64,000 nt of DNA from Symbiodinium microadriaticum (GCA_001939145.1 LSRX01000071.1:495462-559461); one strand, 5' to 3'. Shown: positions 19,121 through 29,077, counted from the stretch's first letter. Notes: generated from the letters alone by a model not told the origin. Made by a program: numbers and translations.

Positions 19121-19326
19121 GCTATGTGTCTTCCAACTCCTCGCCAGAGAAGGCAGGTGGCGAATTTCGGTACCCTAAGCCCTAAAAATCTAAACCCTAA
19201 AACCCTTGAGCCCTAAACTAAGCCCCTAAACCCCACACACCCCCCCCCCCCCCCCAAAAAAAAAACTTACTCTCCAGAACCCTAAACCCCGCACCTGGGA
19301 AAGGCACCGTCCTTGCATGACTAATA

Positions 19327-19440
19327 TAGTGGCCTAAAAAATTACCACTTTAGTTGTTTTTTTTTTGTGGGGGGGGGGGCCCTTATTGTAAGTATACTAT
19401 AATATACAGGACAACCCTATTCTAATTACTAAGACCCCTA
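19327..19440 (+). mobile_element. Family N element
   Basis: Left end TAGTGGCCTAAAAAATTACC, right end TCTAATTACTAAGACCCCTA, with poly-T and poly-G tracts inside. Confidence 0.55.
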
Positions 19441-20147
19441 TACCAAACAAACCCTCACAGAAGCCCTTATAGAACCCTTTGAAGGAGCCCAAAAGACCCT
19501 ATTCCCTAAACCCTAAACCCACTTTAGGGCCTAAACCCTAAAAACCCGAAGCCCTAAACCCTAAAAGCCTTAAAAACCCCTAAACCTACCTAAACCCTAA
19601 GCCCTAAAAGCCCTACTCCAAGTATTAAGGCCCCTTATGCTACCCTTCCCAAGGTCTCAGAGACAGGCTCTCTGGGGCTGCGAAGCGTACCGAATAGTTA
19701 GGGCTTTGCGGTTTAGGGTTGGGGGTTAAGGTTTAGGGTTTGGGGTTTAGGGTGTGGGGTTTGGGGTTTAGGGTTTAGGGTTTAGGATTTGGGATTTGGG
19801 GTTTGGGTTTAAGGTTGAGGGTTTCGGGTTTCGGGTGTAGGGTTGGGGCAAGGCGGCATGGCATGGCATGGGTTGGCATAATGCAGTACGGTATAGCTTT
19901 AACGGCTTAACAGGAACAGAAAGCGGAAGAACATCGAGACCTTGCAGAACCCTCATTGACTGATGTTGCGAAATCCACGGAGTCTCCAAGAGATTAGATT
20001 CATTTAGGGTTTAGGGTTTAGTGGATTAATGTCCCCTTCTTTTCCCAAAAGGAGCATGCCACTCTTGGAAAGAGAGCCCTATAACCACGCCCCAAATCAA
20101 GTCTTCAACATGTGAAGGGATCTTCCTGAGATGCTGCAGTACGAGTT

Positions 20148-20235
20148 ACCCAGGCTCCATAGTGGTTCCTTTTTGTGGTTTATATTTAGGATCCAAAAAG
20201 GTAATCCCGAAAAGGAACTACTATGGAGCCTATGG
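20148..20235 (-). mobile_element. Family A foldback element
   Basis: AGGCTCCATAGTGGTTCC to GGAACTACTATGGAGCC; the core is in reverse orientation. Confidence 0.85.
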
Positions 20236-20353
20236 ATATCGCGACAGGGAAACAACACCGCCCCCTCAAAGCAAAAAGAACTGTACTGGAGGGTTCACGC
20301 AGGTTCCCTAACCACCCCTAAACCATAGCTCAAGTAGATTCTCGCATGCGCAG

Positions 20354-20407
20354 GTGGCAGGTGCCGTCGCCAACGGCGTCCGCGAGGGTCGCCAGGTGGA
20401 TTGCGGC
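20354..20407 (+). CDS. SpoVS-like exon
   Basis: After an acceptor ATGCGCAG the frame reads VAGAVANGVREGRQVDCG. This matches the conserved SpoVS strand and helix (VAGAIA..IREGG..V). The 3' boundary is uncertain (GGC|GTTTTT is one option). Unlike most islands, the right flank is C-rich repeat. A frame-broken relative lies at 28966-29006. Confidence 0.55.
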
Positions 20408-20716
20408 GTTTTTGTTTATAAACCCTAAACCCTAAAATCCTAAACCCTAAATCCTGAACCCTAAACCCTAAAGCCTGAGCCCTATTTTTGCGGGTGAGGA
20501 GGGGGGTTTAAGGGTTGGGGGTTAGAGCTTGGGCCGCAGGGCTTGGGGTTTTAGGTGTCAAGTTGCTTGAAGGTTTCAGGCGTGCTACAGTGCTACTAAC
20601 GTCTTTTGGTTCATGATGGGCGTTCATTGTTGTCGATTGGCCTTCGTTCGCAGAGGGCGTTCCTTCGTTTACATACTGCGGCCATGCACCTTAACCTCAA
20701 ATTAAACCGGCCAAAC

Positions 20717-20995
20717 TCAAGCCCTATGTAAACGCTGCAAAGCCCTGAAAACTCCAGAAAGCCCTACGAAACAACCCAAAGCTAAAGCCCTATGAGCCCT
20801 TAGCTCTATTAACGAACTCCATGAAGTAAGATCAGTACAGACCTTCATGCACAGTATATAGGCCGCAGCTGCGACGGGATCCGCACAGGCGGCTATCAAG
20901 AGGTTGCCGGCTCGAGAGGTTTGCCTCTCGATCGAGCAGAGACTGCTGTTTCCTTGGGAGTGGAGTGCAGCTGCCCGAAGGGTCCCTGTACCCAA
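20717..20995 (-). CDS. Weak ORF overlapping a family F end
   Basis: It reads SLCSIERQTSRAGNLLIA and ADPVAAAAYILCMKVCTD. The first codons come from the family F element, so any real exon would start after that. No family recognised. Confidence 0.2.
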   Translation of the reverse strand: MGTGTLRAAALHSQGNSSLCSIERQTSRAGNLLIAACADPVAAAAYILCMKVCTDLTSWSSLIELRAHRALALGCFVGLSGVFRALQRLHRA

Positions 20996-21080
20996 ATAGT
21001 ATATAGATTGGCCCTAACGTAGCTATGTAGGGACTACATTAAGGCCAAAGTATATACTATTTGGGTACATGGACCCTTAT
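20973..21080 (+). mobile_element. Family F foldback element
   Basis: CCGAAGGGTCCCTGTACCC to GGGTACATGGACCC, inner arms AAATAGTATATA and TATATACTATTT. Confidence 0.85.
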
Positions 21081-21133
21081 ATAGGGCTGTGTATGGCCGG
21101 CGGAACTCCCTATGACGGAATTGACAGGTTGCT

Positions 21134-21361
21134 ATGCATCCGTGTGCGGATCTTCTGCTCGGCATCATCTCGACACACATTCACTTCGGCTGCCTCATGC
21201 TTCGCCGAGGATGCTCGGATGTCTTGCACTTTGATTTCGGTGTGGAGACCCAGGTGCTAGGCTGGAGTCTGGATGGCGGCAGCGGGGCGAGTTCAGAGTG
21301 GTCCGGCCCTCCTCGTTCCAGCAGCAAGACACCGCTACTCAAAGAAAAGATGAAACTCTAA
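21134..21361 (+). CDS. Small ORF, 75 codons, unknown
   Basis: From ATG at 21134 it reads MHPCADLLLGIISTHIHF, LMLRRGCSDVLHFDFGVE, LGWSLDGGSGASSEW and a basic end KTPLLKEKMKL before TAA. Composition is protein-like. An overlapping frame from 21069 (MDPYIGLCMAGG...) begins inside the F element and is less convincing. It could be a terminal exon read from a splice acceptor upstream. Confidence 0.4.
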   Translation: MHPCADLLLGIISTHIHFGCLMLRRGCSDVLHFDFGVETQVLGWSLDGGSGASSEWSGPPRSSSKTPLLKEKMKL

Positions 21362-21690
21362 CCCAAAGCCCTAAACCGAAAACCCTGAACCCAAAACGCA
21401 CCAAAAGCACAATAACCCGAAACCCGAAACCGTAAACCCCAAGCAAATAACCCAAAAGCCTAAAAAGTGCCACAACAAAGCACTGAAGCCCTACCAGGCA
21501 GGGTTTAAGTCTATTAGGGATGTATATAGGGTTTAGGGGTTGCAAGGGCCTAGGAATTGGGGGGGGGGGGGTGTTCTGAAAAGGGCCGTTACATGTTTAT
21601 TTAGGGCTTTCTGGGTTCAAAACTTAATATCTAGGGGGTTCTAGAAAGGTTCTGTAAGGCCCTTTAATGGTTTTTTGTCATGGTTTTTAA

Positions 21691-21794
21691 GGGTTCAAAA
21701 CGATCTAATCATGAGGTATTTGGGTTCAGGATAGTAGTAATGTAGGCAGTGTTTTGGGGAGTATATGATCATTAGGAGCTTGGACCGTTTGGGG
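21691..21794 (+). mobile_element. Family D element, ends worn
   Basis: GGATAGTAGTAATGTAGG and GAGTATATGATCATTAGG match the D core; the tip CTTGGACCGTTT is mutated. Confidence 0.55.
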
Positions 21795-21879
21795 CCCGCA
21801 CCACTGTAGACCCCGATTGGTAGATGAGGTTTACGACAGAGATCCGAAGAGGCGTTATAGAAGAGGGGTTTAAGATTTA

Positions 21880-22040
21880 GGGTTTAGGGTTTGGGGTTTA
21901 GGGTTTAGGGATTTGTGGTTTAGGGCCTAGTCTTGGGTTTAGGGTATAGGATTTAGGATTTAGGGTTTAGGGCCTAGTTTAGGGCTCAGGATTTAGGATT
22001 TAGGGTTTAGGGCCTAGTTTAGGGTTTATTTAGGGTGTAG
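21880..22040 (+). repeat. G-rich block with local tandem repeat
   Basis: Repeats of GGATTTAGGATTTAGGG and GGGCCTAGTTTAGGG. Confidence 0.7.
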
Positions 22041-22249
22041 AATAGGGGCTATCCTTGCTGGTCTGCAGCTGTAGTTCTTTACGGTGAATGGCTCGTGGTT
22101 TTCAACAAGAGGGCTTGGGATTTGGGGCTTGGGGTATGGACCAGTAAGGGCTTTTCGCACTAAATGGCTCATTGGCCTCAGTGGGCAGCTTGTAAACCAA
22201 ACCCTATACTATAAACCCTCAACTGCCTAATTGCAACCCTACGTGTTAG

Positions 22250-22350
22250 GTCAGCCCGGCGTGTTACGCCACCTGCGCTTCGCTTCGCGCTTACTTACGA
22301 ATTGCCCTGTAACTCCCGAGCCCTGTGCTACGCCTTCATCCTAAGACCTA
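22250..22350. other. Unique GC-rich island, unassigned
   Basis: C-rich repeat lies to its left and G-rich to its right, as at exon islands, but no frame stands out and it does not fold as a tRNA by eye. Confidence 0.25.
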
Positions 22351-22370
22351 TGGTTTGGGGTTAAGGTTTT

Positions 22371-22483
22371 ATACTGTCGATGATATAAATCCTTACACTA
22401 CCTTAGTTAAGGGCCCTAAACTGTCGGAATTATGGTCCATTCCTTGTTATGGGTAATGCAGGATTTACATCATCAACCGTAGG
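22371..22483 (-). mobile_element. Family B foldback element
   Basis: TACTGTCGATGATATAAATCC to GGATTTACATCATCAACCG, bounded by TA. Confidence 0.85.
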
Positions 22484-22609
22484 GCCCTCAAGCTCGATAG
22501 AACTGAACTCTCCCTGCCAGATGTTTCTTGCGGCGATGGGTCCCTACTGCGCACCTTTGGCAGCAGTTTTCTCGAGAGGCCGATGCCTGTGTTGCATAGG
22601 CTGATTCTC

Positions 22610-22725
22610 ATACCCAAAGGGTCCAAAGTACCGATATAGTAGAATGTAGGGTTTCTATATTCGGAATTACTATTATGATTTAGGGAAGTGTCCCCCATAA
22701 CTGTACATAGGACCCTTTGGGATAC
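22610..22725 (+). mobile_element. Family H foldback element
   Basis: TACCCAAAGGGTCC to GGACCCTTTGGGATA, near-perfect tips. It is the only full copy in the window. Confidence 0.65.
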
Positions 22726-23409
22726 TAGGGCTGCCGGGATATGGGCGCCATAAGGCTTATGTAGGGTTACAATTATAATTATAAGGACCGGTACTTTTGG
22801 GATCCGACTTCAAGGATCATGGTTCTTAGCAAGTAGGGTCGTAAGTAAGGAAACTATGGTTCTGCGTACTGATAGCCCTAAATCCTAAACCCTCCTAAAC
22901 CACAAGGCCCCAAGGCCGTCAACGCAAAACCCCTTTCTTAAACCCTAAACCCTACGCCCTAAGCCCTGTAAGCCCTAAACCCTAAGCCCTATTGGGAATA
23001 TAATCCCTAAACCCTGAGCCCTAAGCCCCAAAGCCCCAAAGCCCTAAGCCCTAAAGGGCTACAGGGTCATACCCTACCCGGGTTTCCCGGGTAGCTTCAG
23101 GATAGGGTTTAGGGTTTAGGGTAGGTACCCCCCCAAAAAAGGATAGAGGTTATCCCACCTAAATGGCCTCAAAGGAAGCCCTTACTTCGGATTTTTAACC
23201 CTAGAGTCTGATAAGGGATCTAAGGTTTCGGGGTTTAGGGGTTTAGGCTTTAAGATGTTTTTTGTTTTTTTGGTGTTTAGGGTTTAGGGTGTAGCATTTA
23301 ATAGGGTTTAGGGTTTAGGGGTTAGGGGTCTAGGGTGTAGGGCTCCTGAGACATCTCCACGAAGGCCGCTCCCAAAAAAAAACCAAGGGCCCTAAAACCC
23401 TAAATCCCT

Positions 23410-23619
23410 GCTAGGAGGCCCAGGGGACTTGCGGTTGATGACATGAATCCAGCATTACCCATAATAAGGAATGTACCATGATTCCCATGGTTTAGGGTCC
23501 TTAAGATCATGCAGGATTTATATCATCAACAGTAGTAAGTAGGGTATCAGTAGAGCTCCGTGACCCCAAGTATAGCCCTACTTATCACCGACTTACTAAG
23601 ACCTCTGGGCCTCTCAGTA
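23410..23619 (+). mobile_element. Family E element interrupted by family B
   Basis: The E arms (TAGGAGGCCCAGGGGACT and GACCTCTGGGCCTC) enclose a complete B element at 23431-23535. With B removed, the E motif GGGGACTTAGTAAGTAGG is restored. Confidence 0.9.
23431..23535 (+). mobile_element. Family B element nested in family E
   Basis: CGGTTGATGACATGAATCC to GGATTTATATCATCAACAG. The TA of the target is seen as TG on the left and TA on the right. Confidence 0.9.
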
Positions 23620-23694
23620 CATCCCTAAACCCCTCATCCCCTAAACCCTAAACCCCTAAACCCCTAAACCCCTAAGCCCTAAACCCTAAGCCCC

Positions 23695-23789
23695 TACCAG
23701 TACCCCCCAAGTACCCTTTAATAGAGCCCTCATGGTCCTTAATAGTGGGTACTTAGGGTATAATAGAGGGTACTTGGGGGGTGCTGGTA
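23695..23789. mobile_element. Family U single foldback
   Basis: TACCAGTACCCCCCAAGTACC pairs with GGTACTTGGGGGGTGCTGGTA; TA at both ends. Confidence 0.7.
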
Positions 23790-23807
23790 GGCCCCACTCA
23801 GGTGTTT

Positions 23808-23888
23808 ATGGCCGTGAAGTCGATGTTCCTGGCAAGTCAATTCCTCCTCTCCGACCAGCGTCCGGGCGAAGACTGCCTTCTTCCGTAG
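23808..23888 (+). CDS. Short ORF or first exon, 26 codons
   Basis: TTTATGGCC starts MAVKSMFLASQFLLSDQR, then PGEDCLLP and TAG. The coding texture is good, but it is very short and lies just 18 bp after a foldback element. Confidence 0.3.
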   Translation: MAVKSMFLASQFLLSDQRPGEDCLLP

Positions 23889-24164
23889 GGTTAACCTAAA
23901 CCCTAAACCCTGGTATCGAAATAGACCCCCAAAACCAGAGACTAAATATCAACTCTCTGTAGCCCTGAGTCTAAAAAAGCCTGATATTTTACGGTCTGTG
24001 GGGCCAAAAGATTTGAAACATGAGTCCTTGGAGCCTTAGGGTTAGTGTTCTGTAAGGGATTTAGGCTTGTATTGAGGCACCTACATGATAAGTTGGGAGT
24101 TGTCTAGAGTCTAGGCTTTTCCTGCTTTTGTTGTGGAATGCGTGTTTGGATGGGCACCTGTATC

Positions 24165-24270
24165 ACACTGCTGATGATATAAATCCCGCACCACTGCTAG
24201 TAAGGAATATACCATAATTCCCATAGTTTAGGGTTCTTAAGGTAACGCAGGGTTTATATCATCAACAGTA
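24165..24270 (+). mobile_element. Family B foldback element
   Basis: CTGCTGATGATATAAATCC to GGTTTATATCATCAACAG. Imperfect direct repeats (TTGGGAGTTGTC) lie on both sides. Confidence 0.85.
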
Positions 24271-24512
24271 GTTTGGGAGTTGTCGAGTCCTCTGTTTGTT
24301 TGTCTTTGCTTTTGGGGTGGGGTGGGGTGTGGATCGTTTAAATGAACCTCACAGGCCTGCTTCAGAGAAGGTTTTTGTTGCTTGTAACGATTTTGGGCGT
24401 GTAAGGTTCGGAGGTGAGGGCTAAACCCTAAACCCTAAACCCTAAACCCTAAACCCCTAAACCCCTAGGTGAGGGTTCAGGGGCGCATTTTGGATGTTGA
24501 CCGGTGCTCATC

Positions 24513-24722
24513 ACCCCAAAGGGTCCCAGTGCCCAACTAGCAGGGTTTCAAGGTCCAAGAACCATTTATTAGAGTATGGATTTGGGGACCTAAAACCTTA
24601 CTATTTGGGTTCTCGGACCTTCTGACTTACTTAAATTCCCTAAGCCTTAAACCCTAAACCCTGAACCCTAAACCCTACCCCACTTATAACCCTACTTATA
24701 ACCGACTTATATTCGGACCCTC
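24513..24722 (+). mobile_element. Family I element with family E material inside its right end
   Basis: Family I arms (CAAAGGGTCCCAGTGCCC, ACCTTACTATTTGGG) are followed by an E-type interior (ACCCTACTTATAACCGACTTA) with CCCTAAA units, then by a second I-like end (ATTCGGACCCTCTGG). Confidence 0.55.
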
Positions 24723-25091
24723 TGGCCTGGGCAAGATGCGTTTTTGTTGTTTGCTTCCGTGGTGTTTGGAAATGAGAGCCTTGTGGGGTAAAGAGCTGCT
24801 TCGGTCTGCAGCGACGAAGTTTCGGACTTCTTTCTTACCGAGAGTTTAGGCTGTTTAGGATTTGGAGCTCATAGTTCGATGTAGTTTTTTTGCGATGGAG
24901 GCTTCAGGAAATCAAGCTTTGTGGTCGGTACTGATTAAGGTATACACTTCACTGACCGATGAGTTAGTACGTCGTAATTAAGTCCTTGCTTAGCTGAGTT
25001 AACTAGTGCAGGGCTTGATCTAAAACTCAAGCTGTCGAGATATCCTACCGTTTCGGAATGAGATCCCCAAGATTCATTTTCTGGGCCCTTA

Positions 25092-25202
25092 GATGGACAC
25101 GGGGCAAGAGACCCAAGGAAGCGCGTCCGCTTCGCGCCAGAGTTTGCAGATACGGAGAAGGGCAGCTGGGATGTGAAATTGGAGGGAAGCTTATTTTGGG
25201 CT
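25092..25202 (+). CDS. Exon-like island with RVxF-like motif
   Basis: Open frame DGHGARDPRKRVRFAPEF, then ADTEKGSWDVKLEGSLFW, running into C-rich repeat and a stop. KRVRF fits the short docking motif of protein phosphatase 1 regulators ([KR]..[VI].[FW] type), but this is a weak pattern. The 3' boundary may be near GGAAGC. The product is unknown. Confidence 0.4.
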
Positions 25203-25342
25203 TTAGACCCTAAGCCCTAAACCCTACTCCAAAACTAGTTGGTCTAGGGTTCAGGGTTTTGTGCTGGAGGGTCAGGATGCAGGCCTCAAGTCCCGCTTTG
25301 CATAAAACGGAAGGCGACCTCATGCTGATCTCAAACGAAACA

Positions 25343-25382
25343 GAGTAGAGTAGGCAATCTTTAACCTTTCTTGGGGGGTACC
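25343..25382 (+). mobile_element. Family P fragment
   Basis: AGTAGAGTAGGCAATCTTTAA followed by CTTGGGGGGTACC. Confidence 0.4.
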
Positions 25383-25458
25383 ATACGAAGGGATTCTACA
25401 AGGGATACTGTAAGAGAGGTTCTGCAAGAGGCTCTGTGGGGCCTTCTATAAATAAAGC

Positions 25459-25505
25459 GTCTTAGTGGTAGAGTAGGTAACCTTTGATTTTTTCGGTGTC
25501 TGACT
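25459..25505 (+). mobile_element. Family P fragment
   Basis: TAGTGGTAGAGTAGGTAACC and TTTTTTCGGTGTCTG; five copies share this core. Confidence 0.4.
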
Positions 25506-25611
25506 GAATGTCCTGCGAAATCATGAGCCCAAACCTCCAAGCAGAACTTGTCAAAATCCATGCAGGACCTTACGAAGCCTTATAAAGCAGTTTACATACG
25601 TGTCGCACACC

Positions 25612-25639
25612 CCTATCTATCTATCTATCTATCTCTCTG

Positions 25640-25710
<71 letters not shown>
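25612..25710. repeat. TATC and AT microsatellite
   Basis: TATC array followed by TA array, directly abutting the family C element. Confidence 0.9.
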
Positions 25711-25814
25711 TGGGTGGTTCTCGAAATTAGGGTCCCGTTTGAGGTCCCCAAAATAGTGCGGCACCCTTGTCGAAGGGACCCCCAAAAGGGACCCCCAATT
25801 TAGAAAATTAACCA
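25711..25814 (+). mobile_element. Family C foldback element
   Basis: GGTTCTCGAAATTAGGGTCCC to GGGACCCCCAATTTAGAAAA. Confidence 0.8.
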
Positions 25815-26540
25815 TATCCCTGTCAAGCCTGAACAGTCGTACGCCCAAAACGCCAAGCGCCAGGGATGAGTGTCATTTGCTTGCACGTGCTGCCTGAGAG
25901 CTCTACTCAGTACGCCGAAGAGCCGGATTCCTGGAGACAGCACCAGTGACCCGAGCCTTAACACGTATGACGACGGCTCTGGTGAAAGCGTTTTGCATTT
26001 GTGTTGCTGTAGAGTGACGGTACTGACACAAATCTAATTTCGGTTCTGGTTAAGAGTCTAGCATATAACTATATGGGGATTTTAGGCAGGTAGTACTACT
26101 AGTTCTCAACCTAAACCCACAGGCTCCGCATACACATAGTACTTATTAGCTATACGAACATGGGTTTAGGGTTGAGGGGTTAGGGTTTTGGGGTTTAGGG
26201 TTTAGGGTTTAGGCGTCAAGCCACCAGGTCCCAGATATCAAGCTTCACAGCTTTACCCTAAACCCCTAAACCCTAAAGCCCTAAACCCCTAAACCCTAAG
26301 GCCTATAAGCCATATAAACCCTATAAGCCCTATAAACCCTGTAAGCCCTATAAACCCTAAACCCGCATCAGCGTCGGTTTGGTGTTTCCCTCCTTCTATG
26401 CGCCGTGTCTGCTACTTGCGGCTTAGCCACATCAGCACTTAAGAGTTTAGGGTTTAGGGGAGATGGCTCCAACTTCTGGCAACATGGTAATGTAAAGAAA
26501 GGCTTGCGGCTTGGCTACCCAAAACCCTTAACCGCAGACC
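25815..26540. other. No confident gene
   Basis: Unique mixed sequence (25.82-26.15 kb), a G-rich run (26.16-26.21) and a C-rich run with CTATAAGCC variants (26.25-26.36). Confidence 0.35.
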
Positions 26541-26565
26541 CTTGAAGCTCCACATGCCATGAGCC

Positions 26566-26760
26566 CTACTTGCTTAAAGCCCTGTAAACGCTGGAAATTC
26601 GAAACCTCTCATTGATCGTTTGCAATGCGGTGGTGTTGTCCTCCAGCTTCCGGCGAAAGTGCTGGTAGTAGCAGCCTAGTAGCGCGATCATGATTTCAAG
26701 ACCTCCATGTTCGCAGAAGAGCTCAATCCAGGGCAAAAGCGACATGCAGTCAAATGTCAA
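26566..26760 (-). CDS. Exon-like ORF, unknown, 64 codons
   Basis: The minus strand reads MTFDCMSLLPWIELFCEH, GLEIMIALLGCYYQHFRR and TTALQTINERFRISSVYR. The balanced, amphipathic composition is clearly protein-like. On the plus strand the left side is C-rich repeat and the right side begins ATTTAGGGC, as at the other islands. It could be one exon of a helical protein. No family recognised. Confidence 0.4.
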   Translation of the reverse strand: MTFDCMSLLPWIELFCEHGGLEIMIALLGCYYQHFRRKLEDNTTALQTINERFRISSVYRALSK

Positions 26761-27760
26761 TTTAGGGCTTGGGCGTTAGTATAGGGGTCGGAACCACTAG
26801 CAACAACACTCCCCATATAGTCTCTTATAGATACTTATAGATGGTGTAGGATCAGAGTTTAGAGTTTACGGATACTGTAAGAACCCAAATCCTAGTCAAA
26901 TTGTTCAGGCCCGTAGATTAGCATCAGTGCGATGTAAACAGGTCGCGCAGCCCTAAACCCTAAACCCTAGACCCTCCCGGAGCACGGCCATGCACATGGT
27001 TCAAAACCCACGGACCCACAGGGTTTAGGATTTACGGGTCCTTTACTGGAACTCTGAGAGATAAAGATAAATGTATAGATTTTATAGAAGTAGACTTATA
27101 AGCTAGGCCTAATCTAGGCTCAGCACGAAGTTGCTCAAATACAAACGGAAGGTTCTTAAAACCCTGAAGCATAGAACCCCAAAGGACCCCATAAGACCCC
27201 TTATGCAAATCCCGTTCTACTCGTTTGGGGTATTTCGCCATCCTTCTTAGCTTGGAGCTACAATGGCCAATTCCTTCATGCTATATGCGAGCTTGACAAT
27301 TTTCAACATTATCCTGGACTGTTCCTGGTTTGCGTTGTACATCATGATACCCCCTCTTAACCCCTAAACCCTAAACGCGACCCTAATGATGCAGATCCCC
27401 AGTGTAGTTATCATGTACTTTCGACCCTTCGGGCTACCGAGCTTATCTTATGGGCGAGTTGTTTGGTGGCCCCAAGTACCCTGACTAGGGTTTAGGGTTT
27501 AGCGGAGGGGAGGCGAGGCAACGACAGTTGAGTGGGTGGGTTCCGGAGGTTCAGATAGGGCTTAGGGTTTAGGGCTTAGATACTCGATTGGATTCCGCAC
27601 GTTGGAAGCAAAATTTCAGGTTGATCTGCCAAAATTAGAGTAGCCGAGCTTGCTGTTCACATGTTCCGTCCGAAAACACCCTAAACCCTCCACCCAAAAC
27701 CCCAAACCCTAAACCCTGAACCCTAAACCCGAAACTCAAAAGAACAGGCCGCCCACCTAC

Positions 27761-27885
27761 TGTGGGTGGGAGCTGCGGCACCGTGGCACCCACGTTGGTC
27801 CCGGTCGTAACCCCAACGTAGCGTCTGATCTGATGCTCCAGGACGTCTTGGCTTTCTGCCGCGGACGTCGTCTTGAAGGCACATG
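27761..27885 (-). CDS. Exon on minus strand with both splice signals
   Basis: The minus strand reads ACAFKTTSAAESQDVLEHQ, IRRYVGVTTGTNVGATV and PQLPPT. The acceptor is AAACCAG and the donor CACA|GTAGGTGG. On the plus strand C-rich repeat lies to the left and G-rich repeat to the right. Coding texture is good and the frame is continuous beyond both proposed boundaries. The product is unknown. Confidence 0.45.
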
Positions 27886-28088
27886 CTGGTTTAGGATTTA
27901 CAGGTTTAAGGTTTAGTGATTAGGGTTGCTGGCAGGTGCACAGCTTGTTGGGTAAAGTACATAACCTTAACTTCATGTCTTATGGTCTTCTCATCAGCCC
28001 TCGTGTATAGCATTGATTAGTTTTTGGTAGTTCAAGGGGCTGATTACTCCGACGCTCACGTGATTAACAACTTGGGAAAAGAAATGCT

Positions 28089-28412
28089 TTGCTTGCAGTT
28101 CTCACACCTTCAAAGTCCCCACTTCTGATTCTACTAAAGATTCTCGGTGAGCAGGCGGTGCAGGATGTCATGAGTTGTTGTTCAGCATACTACACCCTAA
28201 GCATCCCTAACCTCCACAGATCCTGTGCCCTAAACGCCCTAAACCCCAAAGCCTTAAACGTCCTAAAGTATAGAACGGAGCTCGGCTCATGGTGTTTCGG
28301 GTTTAACCCAGAATGCTTTGGCATGTTTGACGCTCACTTTGCTGCCGAAGCTTCATGGGTCAGTGCTGTCAGCTGTAGAAAGAAAGATTCTAGAGTATAT
28401 AGGACTACCTAG
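28089..28412 (+). CDS. Weak ORF
   Basis: The first part (TPSKSPLLILLKILGEQAVQ, DVMSCCSAYYTL) could be coding, but the middle is translated C-rich repeat (LNPKALN). If real, it is two short exons around a repeat. Confidence 0.15.
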   Translation: MLAVLTPSKSPLLILLKILGEQAVQDVMSCCSAYYTLSIPNLHRSCALNALNPKALNVLKYRTELGSWCFGFNPECFGMFDAHFAAEASWVSAVSCRKKDSRVYRTT

Positions 28413-28849
28413 CATATAGCATAGGCAGTCGGGGTACTTAGCAAAGACATGGCGCCTGTCTCCATCGCATGCTTTTTCTCATCGCCTGCTTTTTCTGATG
28501 TATCGGGGGTGCCTGTGCCAATCCTAAACCTCGAACCGTAAATCCAACACCTTAAAGCCTAAAGCCTAACAAGCCCGAAAGCCCAAGACCTCACTCTTAA
28601 GTTTTGTATAAAAGCCCCTAATCTCCAAGCCCGAAGCCTTAAACCCGGTCCCAAATCGTGTCCGCACCACTGTGCCGTGAGGCGCCATGTACCAGGTTGT
28701 AATTATAGGCTTATAGGCTTATAGGCATTCAATTTGTTAAAGTAATTTAAAGTACCTGCATAGGAGCCCCTCTAAGGCCTAAGTAGATACTACCTTTTCA
28801 CATGGACCCTTACACCCTAAACCTTTGTAGAAACCTTATAGGAACCCCA

Positions 28850-28925
28850 TTCTTAAGGACCCTTTAAAGGAACCCTTTAAAGGTACCCTTTACAGGAACC
28901 CATATAGAAACCCTTCTACTGGAAC
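28850..28925 (+). repeat. Short tandem CCCTTTAAAGGAA units
   Basis: Four to five units of ACCCTTTAAAGGAACC type. Confidence 0.6.
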
Positions 28926-28965
28926 TGTCATAGGTCAAGGAGCCTTAGAGGGCTGTGAAGGTCGC

Positions 28966-29006
28966 AGTGGCGGGCGCGCCGCCAGCGGCGTCTGCGCGAA
29001 GCAGCG
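28966..29006 (+). pseudogene. Decayed SpoVS-like exon copy
   Basis: GTGGCGGGCGC followed by GCCGCCAGCGGCGTC lines up with the 20354 exon (GTGGCAGGTGCCGTCGCC...), but one base is missing in the middle, shifting the frame, and the rest diverges. Residues before the break read VAGA. Confidence 0.4.
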
Positions 29007-29077
29007 TTGTCCGGTCCGGGCCCCAAAGGCTGCCAAAGTAGGGCCCCAAAGGCTGCAAAAAGTAGGAATCCTTTATA

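Noticed and set aside
19768-19989. ORFs rich in NPKP, LNPKP or GLGFRV
   Set aside because: They are translated CCCTAAA or TTTAGGG repeat.
20131-20328. Conserved peptide KKELLWSLW or GNPEKELLW found in several ORFs
   Set aside because: It is the translation of the right arm of family A foldback elements (also at 10.5, 34.9, 45.7 and 63.1 kb), not a protein family.
22250-22330. Possible tRNA
   Set aside because: It is GC-rich with short palindromes, but no cloverleaf, TTCGA loop or anticodon arm could be placed.
22465-22698. Minus-strand ORF of 77 codons
   Set aside because: It runs across a family B end and most of the family H element.
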